Below, piece by piece: positions 51,957-58,184 of a DNA stretch of 58,184 nt. The position numbers were made by a program, and so were the translations under genes. This DNA is from Fuerstiella sp. (GTDB lineage Bacteria > Planctomycetota > Planctomycetia > Planctomycetales > Planctomycetaceae): assembly GCA_022447185.1 (NCBI GenBank), contig JAKVAY010000005.1:24090-82273 (forward strand), in the 5' to 3' direction. The notes beneath the pieces are model-generated. The model worked only from the letters and a program-made list of their open reading frames with translations. It ran no database searches and had not been told where the DNA came from. Each line of letters begins with the position of its first letter. Position 1 is the stretch's first letter.

Positions 51957-52651
51957 TGTGACCTGCCGGTAACGAGCGCGAGCAGCTCCGTTAATTTCTC
52001 AATCGCTATCGTTCCGGCAGGAATTGGTTCGGATCCACCAGGCTTTCTTCGAATCCACGCAGACTGGCAACCTGCACGTTGAGCACCCAGCACATCATTT
52101 TGCAGATCGTCGCCCACGAACAACACGGATTCCGGTCGTTCATTGAGGTGCCTGCAGACATGCTCAAAGAACAGATGTGCCGGCTTCCTCCAGCCGATTT
52201 CAGATGATACGAATCGGTGAGGGATTGATGAAAGCGGGTCATGGCCGTCAAGGACCATGTGAAGACGCTGATCAAAATTCGACGCAATTGCCATTGTGAT
52301 GCCAGCTTCCTTTAAACCATCGATCGAATCAGCGGCATCCTCATAACAACGCCACCGATCGGGACGCTGGAAACCTTCATACAGATCATCAAAACAAGCG
52401 TGTCGCCCCGGATGATCCCCACACAAGCGATCGATGAGCTGAGACCAAAAGTTGTGTTCGCTCAATTCGTCTGTTCGGAGGTCACTGTCTCTGCTGCGTT
52501 GACTGAGGGCCGAATCGAGCGCATTTTGAATGTGAACCGCCGACAACTGAAGATTACAGTGCCGGGCGACAGCCTGTTGGTAAACCTCCGTGATTCCTGG
52601 TCTGGGGTAGATGACTGTCCACACCGCATCAAATACGACGGCACGGATCAT
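51953..52651 (-). CDS. HAD-superfamily hydrolase, variant nucleophile motif
   Basis: A 232-residue HAD protein with a helical cap. Motif I reads FDAVWTVIYP: the first Asp (the nucleophile) is present but the second Asp of DxDxT is replaced by Val, as in some dehalogenase-like and HDHD3-like members. Motif II is IASNFDQRL, motif III has the lysine in GWRKPAHLFFEH, and motif IV is FVGDDLQNDVLGAQRAG with the paired aspartates. Loss of the second Asp usually weakens or removes phosphatase activity, so a phosphatase role is uncertain. GGAG lies seven bases before the ATG at 52651. The stop overlaps the start of the lipid kinase. Confidence 0.87.
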   Translation of the reverse strand: MIRAVVFDAVWTVIYPRPGITEVYQQAVARHCNLQLSAVHIQNALDSALSQRSRDSDLRTDELSEHNFWSQLIDRLCGDHPGRHACFDDLYEGFQRPDRWRCYEDAADSIDGLKEAGITMAIASNFDQRLHMVLDGHDPLSSIPHRFVSSEIGWRKPAHLFFEHVCRHLNERPESVLFVGDDLQNDVLGAQRAGCQSAWIRRKPGGSEPIPAGTIAIEKLTELLALVTGRSQ

Positions 52652-52923
52652 TTTGGCTCTCCCCCGCTGGTTCAGAGGTCTGCGAGACAGAGTTCGCAGA
52701 GATTGACAGCTTGATATTGGTAAGTTGTATATGCGTTTGGATTCAACCCAAATCCTGGTTAATGGACTGAGTCTCAAAACGCCATCGATTTGAACGAGGG
52801 GCCATTTTCACGGTCCGGCTCGTCAGGCAGTCGGAAATCCGTTGCTCCAGCTTGCCCGACCTTCCGTCAGTATTTGGATCCCTATTGACGCAAATACTGC
52901 CTCTGACGTGTAATCCAAAGGCC

Positions 52924-54087
52924 ATGTTCACAACATTTGATCGATACCTATTGGGGCGGATGCTGCACACGTTTGTCGTGTTCTTTGTAGCAACATACGG
53001 TCTGTATATCGTGATCGATCTGTTCACGAACATCGATGCCTTTCAAATAGAAGCAGAAAAAGCATCCCAGGCGGCCAGTCTTGCCGGGAACCCCGCACAG
53101 AGTTCGCTGACAACTATGGTCCAAAAGATCGCACTCTACTACTTGTACAGATCGAGCGATTATCTGGGACTGGCCGGATCCATTCTGGTCTCAATTTCTA
53201 CGATGGCAGTGCTGGGCCTGATGGAAAAGAACTCGGAATCCCACCCGGTACTGTCAGCTGGTATTCCTGCGTTTCGATTACTCAAACCCTTCCTGATCGG
53301 CACGGCGGCCTTGAATTTCCTGATCATTTGTAATCAGGAACTCGTCATTCCTGCCATTGCCGTTGAACTTCAGACACCAAGGGGCAGAGATCAGGCGATT
53401 AAACAACAGGTGATCCCGGTGTATGACTATTCAAATCACATGATGTCGATCGATGGCGAATCCGTGTCTGTCGCCGAGTGTCGGCTGGATTCAGCGACGT
53501 TTTATCTTACACCAGAGCTGGCGAAAGGCGGTTGCGCGCTAAGGGCAGAATCAGCAGTCTACCTGCCAGAGAACGACAGGCATCCGTCTGGTTGGCTTTT
53601 GACCAATCAAACTGGTGCATTTGACCCACAACTACTCACCGCCGAAGGCAGAAAACGAATCATTCCAAAGCCGAATGGCAAGGACATCTTCGTCGCATCT
53701 GAGGTCAATTTCGACGAGCTTTACTATCAGGGTCGGAATCCCAAACTATTGTCATCACTACAGTTAGTAAAACGGATCCGTCACCCTGCCACAGGAAGCG
53801 TGACCGTACGGCAGCAGAGTCTGGCGCTGCATTCCCGTGTCACCAGGCCGTTGTTGTCGATGCTGGCGGCTGCGATCGCACTTCCACTGATCCTCCGGAA
53901 GGAATCAATGGGGTTGATCATCAATCTGGCAATTTGCGGCTGTGTCCTGGCAGCTATCTTTGGTATCGCCGAGGGAAGCCTGCTGCTGGGGAACGCGGGC
54001 CTCATTGGACCGGAACTGGCAGCTTGGTTGCCGATCATTTTCACTGGCACAACCAGTGTCTGGACTGCAGGTTACGTGCAAACGTAG
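52924..54087 (+). CDS. LptF/LptG (YjgP/YjgQ) family permease
   Basis: A 387-residue inner-membrane protein of the LptF/LptG family. The start FDRYLLGRMLHTFVVFFVAT, three further membrane segments in the last 80 residues (LSMLAAAIALPLILR onwards) and a periplasmic region between fit the layout of these lipopolysaccharide-export permeases. LptF and LptG form a complex with the ATPase LptB and pull lipopolysaccharide from the inner membrane. Only one permease gene is present here, and no LptB is close; its partner must lie elsewhere. The ATG at 52924 was preferred to an open extension to 52852. It is divergent to the HAD cluster. Confidence 0.88.
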   Translation: MFTTFDRYLLGRMLHTFVVFFVATYGLYIVIDLFTNIDAFQIEAEKASQAASLAGNPAQSSLTTMVQKIALYYLYRSSDYLGLAGSILVSISTMAVLGLMEKNSESHPVLSAGIPAFRLLKPFLIGTAALNFLIICNQELVIPAIAVELQTPRGRDQAIKQQVIPVYDYSNHMMSIDGESVSVAECRLDSATFYLTPELAKGGCALRAESAVYLPENDRHPSGWLLTNQTGAFDPQLLTAEGRKRIIPKPNGKDIFVASEVNFDELYYQGRNPKLLSSLQLVKRIRHPATGSVTVRQQSLALHSRVTRPLLSMLAAAIALPLILRKESMGLIINLAICGCVLAAIFGIAEGSLLLGNAGLIGPELAAWLPIIFTGTTSVWTAGYVQT

Positions 54088-54454
54088 CAACATTGAATGG
54101 TCGGTTCAAAGCCAGTGCCACACGGGGGGAATCTGTCAAACGGACCCTGTGAGACATTGTCCAGTACTGATGATGCCCGGCTGTTTAGGCCATTTATGCG
54201 GGTTGTGTCGAATTTTTCTAAGTTGACGATCAAATCGAGACGATAACAGGTCCGTAGGTGCGGAGTTCCGTGCTGAAACCTGTTCTTTGACATCCCAATC
54301 AGAAATCATGATCCGATGCGAACCGTATTTGGAGGTTCCGCACTGTGAAGCAAGTTGAACTGTCTTGACAGTAAGTCGTTCGCAATCATACAGTTGAGTC
54401 AGATCAGTGACAGCTGATGGCGACTCAGAGAACCTTTCTCGGGAGACGATTTTC
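54088..54454. other. Intergenic region upstream of HU
   Basis: This 367-base region follows the permease gene. It contains a promoter-like TTGACA at 54365-54370 with a weak -10 (CATACA at about 54387-54392). TTGACA is part of the palindrome CTGTC-TT-GACAG at 54360-54371. No gene is supported. A short minus-strand frame crossing the region has no recognisable domain. Confidence 0.4.
54360..54393 (+). promoter_or_regulatory. Candidate promoter of the HU gene with overlapping palindrome
   Basis: TTGACA at 54365-54370 and CATACA at about 54387-54392 are spaced 16 bases apart, an acceptable sigma-70 layout although the -10 is poor. CTGTCTTGACAG at 54360-54371 is a palindrome overlapping the -35 element, which could be a regulator site. 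The HU start lies 62 bases further on. Confidence 0.35.
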
Positions 54455-54898
54455 GTGACCAAGAAAGAGATTGTGAAGGCGATCTCCGAGGAGCTGGGTC
54501 TTACCCAGCTTAAAACGAAGCAAATCGTACAGAAGACCTTTGATGCAATAGTGGAAACGCTGGTCACCGACCACCGTATTGAATTGCGAAATTTTGGTGT
54601 GTTTGAAGTGAAGAAACGGGCGGCTCGAAAGGCTCGTAATCCCCGAACTGGTGGAGCGGTAGAGGTTCCGGCAAAGTTTGTGGTGACCTTCAAACCGGGC
54701 AAGGAAATGGAAGAACGAGTGCGGGAGCTTGAAATAGCAGAAAACGCTCGTTTACAGGCAATCAAGACGGCCGAAAGTTCAACTGATAGTCAGCAATTTT
54801 CCACAGGCTCTCAGGAACGGGTGCACCCGCCGGGGACGGCGAATTCCCAGTCACCCGGATATGGAACCAGCTCGACGCAGACGGGATTCAACTCCTGA
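54455..54898 (+). CDS. HU-family DNA-binding protein with extended tail
   Basis: A 147-residue protein. Residues 1-95 form an HU/IHF domain: [20 protein letters not shown] at the start, [20 protein letters not shown] and [20 protein letters not shown] follow, giving the DNA-bending arm. The last 50 residues are a Ser/Gln/Thr-rich tail absent from classical HU (about 90 residues). HU bends and compacts chromosomal DNA. The GTG at 54455 was preferred because GGGAG lies nine bases upstream and the sequence then starts TKKEIV as in relatives; an open ATG at 54407 would add a poor-quality leader. The long tail may make extra contacts or be a linker. Confidence 0.9.
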   Translation: MTKKEIVKAISEELGLTQLKTKQIVQKTFDAIVETLVTDHRIELRNFGVFEVKKRAARKARNPRTGGAVEVPAKFVVTFKPGKEMEERVRELEIAENARLQAIKTAESSTDSQQFSTGSQERVHPPGTANSQSPGYGTSSTQTGFNS

Positions 54899-55039
54899 GC
54901 TGCTTCGACAGCAAGGTTCGCAGCAGATCATGCTTTCCGATTGGGATCAGCGGCTCGCTTTTTGAGCGTGCCGCCTGGCCTGAAAATGGATCTCTCGTCA
55001 TCGACTGCACAAAGCAGTTGAAGTCCAGGGAAGGACGCC

Positions 55040-55267
55040 ATGATGAAGCTGCGAAAACGTCTTTTGACAGTACTGTTACTGGCCTTTACGGCCGTAAACT
55101 TCGGCTGTGCTATGCCAATTTGGAACCCGTCACCCGACATTCGCGCTCGCCAACTGATTTACTCATCGGAAGGATTGCGACACATACCCGAAATATGGGA
55201 ACGTGTCTGGGGTCTGGAACTCCCGGATCTGGCTACGCCTTATCGAGTACATGGCGGCGTCATTTGA
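55040..55267 (+). CDS. Small lipoprotein, 75 residues
   Basis: The product has a short basic N-terminus, a hydrophobic core and a lipobox ending FGC (TAVNFGCAMP), so it is probably a lipoprotein anchored by its cysteine at about residue 23. The mature part of about 50 residues ends in LATPYRVHGGVI. The C-terminal pattern with PYRxHGG resembles small planctomycete lipoproteins as I recall them, but their role is not known. GGAAGG lies five bases before the ATG, a very good ribosome-binding site. It follows HU by 141 bases on the same strand. Confidence 0.8.
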   Translation: MMKLRKRLLTVLLLAFTAVNFGCAMPIWNPSPDIRARQLIYSSEGLRHIPEIWERVWGLELPDLATPYRVHGGVI

Positions 55268-55369
55268 CGTATGCCGGCATCAAAAAATGTTCAGGCCGCT
55301 CGCGAACTGGATTTGCGGGTCGGCCTGGCTGTGTTGTTTGATTGATTTGTCGCCGTCCGGCAGGATGAC

Positions 55370-56683
55370 TCAAGGATTCACCGCAGCAGATGTCTTCGCG
55401 TCAAAACTCAGGTCGTTTGGCTGGTTGTCACTGACCCATTTGTTGACACTCTCAATCGTGGCTGCATCAACCTCGCCCTGGCGATCAAGAACAGCAGCAA
55501 TGACCGGAAGGGCTTGAGCATAAGCGCTCTGGACCAGGGCCGATTGATCAAATTTGTTCAACATGCCATTTAGAGACTGTCCCCTTTGCGACGAGGCGTC
55601 TCGATCCTTGAAGGCAAAGAACAGTTCCAGGCCGCATGTGCTCCAGTGTTTATAACTGGAATCTTGGTTGTAGGCAGCAGCCATTTCCGCGGACAACTGC
55701 ACTACCTTCCACGCCAGAGGAGCACCTTTGATACTGTCGTCAATCCCGGCGAGTCCCAGTGCACCGGCAGCGCGACAACGAATAAGTGCTTCTCTTCGTT
55801 TATCCTGCATGACGGCAACCAGTGTTTCAATCACAACCGGTCGGCGTGTGGTGCCGACAATCTCTCTGGCAGCACGAACACGAGACAATGCATCAATGAG
55901 GTGAATCTGATAGCCGGTTGCCGGCAACCAAGAATCCAGTTCATCCCGAACAGCAGCAGCAAATTTGATCTCAATTAGCGCCCCTGGATCACAGTTTTGC
56001 AGATAGAGTGCGATACTCTCAGCAGCCCGCAGTTTAATGGCGTCGGGTTGCTGTTCGTTAGCGAGAACTTCGATAAGGACATCGGCAGCATCGTCGAAAA
56101 TCTGGCGTTGTCGGGCGTCAGTGACCGTTTCAAGCGACGGCAGCAGTTCGACGGCCAGCGAACGAGCCTGGAAATTATTCTCCAGCAGTTCTTTAAGGCA
56201 GATGAGCGCCTCGCTGCAGACCAGTTTACGGAACTCCAGCCTCTGACGGCGACCGCCAATGCCTACACCTGCGTTGCTCAGAATATTGTTCTGAAGTCTT
56301 GCTTTCAGTCCCTGAAAACCTGCTGGATTCGATTTATAGACCGGGTCTGACGCTCGGTAGATCTCCCATCTCAGTCCGTTCTTCAGGGTCTCTGTATCAT
56401 TCTGAGTTCCATTACGCAGTATCTTCCTGAAGTTATCTTCTTCAGCAAATTTGAGCTTCGTAATTGTATTACACAGATTGACATTAATGTCTCGCGCGTC
56501 CCTTACTCTTTTGCGCTGCTGACTCGCGTACTCTTCGCGCTCTGCATCCTGCAGTTGCGAATTCTGCGGGACCTCCTGTGCAATCGTGTGCACCGTTGCG
56601 TGAACGGCTGCGACAGCAGTCACAACAAGAGCTACCCTGTAGCATTTCAATGGCTCGTCGTTGGTCCCGGCGTTCCGAATCAT
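55370..56683 (-). CDS. Exported alpha-helical protein of unknown function
   Basis: A 437-residue protein with a possible signal or anchor segment near residues 12-32 (CYRVALVVTAVAAVHATVHT). The rest is mostly amphipathic alpha-helix: stretches such as EALICLKELLENNFQARSLA, VLIEVLANEQQPDAIKLRAA and ALIRCRAAGALGLAGIDD resemble HEAT-like repeats, with helix pairs about 35-40 residues apart. No catalytic motif is seen. HEAT-like repeats usually bind other proteins. The ATG at 56683 is preceded by GGTGG five bases upstream. It is convergent with the lipoprotein gene. I do not recognise a family. Confidence 0.7.
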   Translation of the reverse strand: MIRNAGTNDEPLKCYRVALVVTAVAAVHATVHTIAQEVPQNSQLQDAEREEYASQQRKRVRDARDINVNLCNTITKLKFAEEDNFRKILRNGTQNDTETLKNGLRWEIYRASDPVYKSNPAGFQGLKARLQNNILSNAGVGIGGRRQRLEFRKLVCSEALICLKELLENNFQARSLAVELLPSLETVTDARQRQIFDDAADVLIEVLANEQQPDAIKLRAAESIALYLQNCDPGALIEIKFAAAVRDELDSWLPATGYQIHLIDALSRVRAAREIVGTTRRPVVIETLVAVMQDKRREALIRCRAAGALGLAGIDDSIKGAPLAWKVVQLSAEMAAAYNQDSSYKHWSTCGLELFFAFKDRDASSQRGQSLNGMLNKFDQSALVQSAYAQALPVIAAVLDRQGEVDAATIESVNKWVSDNQPNDLSFDAKTSAAVNP

Positions 56684-57495
56684 AGATTCCACCAAAGCAG
56701 TGAGACGTCACTGTCTCTCGATTGTCATTGGAAGCTCGAAACGACTGTTCGAACTCCCGACGGCCGCGGATACCAGATTCGCGGTCAGAAATCGACCAAT
56801 TCCGTCACTCCCGTGGTCACCACCGGGGATACCGTGACAGCTGGACAGGGAATAAAACGAACTAATAAAGTATAAGATTACGCACGAACAATGACAGGTT
56901 GAACGATTCACGTCCAGAAAGACAGGTCGGACGCAATAAGAAATCACAGGGATTTTTTCGGAATTACGATTATAACGATTGGAATGAAGGTTCGGATTCG
57001 GGAACCGAAACAACCGTATTGGTGCAATGGACCTGTGAAAGCCGCACCCGCGTCAGCCATACGCACAAGTCTCCATTCTTATCTTTCCGGCTGGCAGAGC
57101 TCAAAACAAATCATGTCTCAATGTCTCCTGAAGGAGCGACGGGGCATAATTCACACTGCCAGAGCAGGGATCTTCGTCACCCCTGGTCGCTCTTTGGAAA
57201 ACAGGAAATCGACTTGGTTGCGAAGTGATCAAAACTGCATTTGGTGTGCGTCCCGACAGTTGTGGTCTTCAGCTCCGCAAGCGATCGGCCATTGTACGAC
57301 ACGACTGTTTCGACCGCCTGATGTGGTGCCGGCGCTGGGACTCACGCGCCCCAACTGTGGGAATGAAATGACGCGATCTCACTGCTCTTTGACTGGGTAA
57401 AAGACACAGTTAGACTCCTCTGGACCCTGCGACGGGAGTGACGTTTCCGGCATGGCTTGCACTGATCTGATGTGGTTGATTCCGAAAGGACCACC
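56684..57495. other. Intergenic region before the ATP synthase genes
   Basis: About 810 bases between divergent genes. Two overlapping plus-strand frames of 109 and 138 codons are present at about 56899-57400, but neither has a recognisable domain or a good ribosome-binding site, and their composition is not typical of proteins in the window. The end of the region carries AGGA for the AtpZ-like start. I found no RNA gene or repeat. Confidence 0.4.
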
Positions 57496-57774
57496 ATGGA
57501 TGATGATTCGGCGACTCGTCGACGCAAGCGAAATTCAGGAATTGCTCAGGCCTATCGCGACTCTCATGAAGTCATGTCAGCGGCCATTGGGATCGCTGTC
57601 TTGTCGGGAGTTGGGTATTGGTTGGATTCGAAGCTGGGTTGGAAACCTTTGCTAACGATCTGTGGACTACTCCTCGGAATCATATCAGCAGGGCTTTCTA
57701 TACACAGATTACTGGCTCGACTGGATCGTGAGTCACGTCGAGATTCAACCAGCATGAAAGCTCGGGACGAGTGA
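57496..57774 (+). CDS. AtpZ/AtpI-like ATP synthase accessory membrane protein
   Basis: A 92-residue membrane protein with two hydrophobic segments (about 27-44 and 52-72). The stretch AIGIAVLSGVGYWLDSKLGW matches the AtpZ/AtpI-type proteins (PF09527-like), which precede the Fo genes of F-type ATP synthases and assist c-ring assembly or ion uptake. AGGA lies five bases before the ATG at 57496. Its stop overlaps the likely GTG start of the next gene (GTGA). The rest of the operon is beyond the window. Confidence 0.83.
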   Translation: MDDDSATRRRKRNSGIAQAYRDSHEVMSAAIGIAVLSGVGYWLDSKLGWKPLLTICGLLLGIISAGLSIHRLLARLDRESRRDSTSMKARDE

Positions 57775-58184
57775 CCTCCCAGCAGAACGTCAGCATGCTT
57801 CGGCAGGTTTTGTTTCTTACTGTGGTCATCACTGCAGGTTGGCTAGCCTGTTACTGGCCAGCGCGGATGTTCGGCGGTGACTCTGGAGTTTTCTGGATGT
57901 CCATCGCGGCAGGGACCTGCCTTGGTCCGGGCTGGTTAGTTGTGTTGTTGTCGGGTCTCACGGTCTTGTGGAACGACCTGTCCGTGATGCTGGTGCATAC
58001 GATGGTGCGACTGATGTCAGTGGCCATTGTGGCCATTGTGGTCAGGAAAACGCACCCTGAACTGGGGTTCGTGGATTTTTTTGGCTGGCTGATTGGTTTT
58101 TATTTGCTGGCACTGGTCACTGAGGTTTGGTTGTTATATCGACAACGAGACCCCCGTCAGTCGGCGGTGTCTGTTTCGGATGTT
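57771..58184 (+). CDS. ATP synthase-associated membrane protein, AtpI-like (3' end missing)
   Basis: The frame is open to the end of the window, 138 codons. It starts at a GTG overlapping the AtpZ-like stop, or at the ATG at 57795. The product has four hydrophobic segments, including VLFLTVVITAGWLACY, WLVVLLSGLTVLW and FFGWLIGFYLLALVTEVWLL. Its size, topology and position after an AtpZ-like gene fit the AtpI subunit-like protein that precedes atpB. No sequence motif proves this. The missing end prevents a firm call. Confidence 0.6.
   Translation, partial: MTSQQNVSMLRQVLFLTVVITAGWLACYWPARMFGGDSGVFWMSIAAGTCLGPGWLVVLLSGLTVLWNDLSVMLVHTMVRLMSVAIVAIVVRKTHPELGFVDFFGWLIGFYLLALVTEVWLLYRQRDPRQSAVSVSDV

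Noticed and set aside
56899..57400. Two overlapping plus-strand frames of 109 and 138 codons
   Set aside because: They overlap in different frames, show no family features and have no good start signal.
1..58184. tRNA, rRNA, SRP RNA, RNase P RNA, tmRNA and CRISPR arrays
   Set aside because: Conserved motifs of these elements were looked for by eye and none was convincing. A covariance-model search would be needed to exclude them fully.

Overview
The window looks like chromosomal DNA of a planctomycete (Planctomycetota), probably an aquatic or marine Planctomycetales member. The main evidence is two copies of the planctomycete-typical gene pair PSCyt1/DUF1549/DUF1553 plus DUF1501, several Tat-exported Gfo/Idh/MocA oxidoreductases, a PQQ-type sugar dehydrogenase fused to haem c domains, SSS-family symporters, a solitary mraZ with no cell-division cluster around it, and an HU protein of planctomycete type. 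No rRNA, tRNA, CRISPR array or intact insertion sequence was recognised by eye. Start codons are often GTG or TTG, and I placed them by Shine-Dalgarno matches and family alignment.

Layout. 1-8.3 kb is housekeeping: the 3' part of ribD, a LysM/L,D-transpeptidase, a NhaA antiporter, a membrane-anchored PQQ-like propeller protein, a PhnP-like metallo-hydrolase and phosphatidylserine decarboxylase. 8.4-25 kb is a catabolic/export region: PSCyt-DUF1501-amidase-SSS symporter in one direction, an opposing Gfo/Idh oxidoreductase, a 997-residue sugar dehydrogenase with three CxxCH motifs, a second SSS symporter, a PhyH-type dioxygenase and a Tat-exported amidohydrolase. 25-31 kb holds an envelope-anchored low-complexity protein, mraZ, a DUF3817 membrane protein flanked by a 49-bp direct repeat, a short fragment resembling the end of a phage terminase small subunit, an SMP-30-like lactonase and a DEDDy exonuclease. 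31-38 kb is a second catabolic block: sugar isomerase, Gfo/Idh oxidoreductase, and PSCyt coupled to DUF1501.

38-43.5 kb returns to housekeeping: rhodanese, FtsY, a UvrD/Rep helicase and an ABC-2 permease. 43.5-45.4 kb is a gene-poor stretch, AT-rich by eye, carrying an AspH-type hydroxylase. 45.4-48.5 kb holds an ABC-exporter-like protein whose ATPase motifs are all degenerate, followed by a DUF455 ferritin-like protein and a small opposing secreted-protein gene. The ribosome-binding site and start codon of that small gene sit inside a perfect 16-bp hairpin. 48.6-54.1 kb has a Xer recombinase, a minus-strand cluster (HAD, diacylglycerol-kinase-like, YdcF, DUF423) and a LptF/LptG permease. 54.4-58.2 kb has HU, a small lipoprotein, an alpha-helical exported protein and the first genes of an F-type ATP synthase operon.

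The most unusual observations are the start-codon hairpin at 48483-48522, the catalytically dead ABC exporter paired with DUF455, and the repeat/terminase-like debris around the DUF3817 gene. All functional calls rest on reading the sequence; no database search was run.
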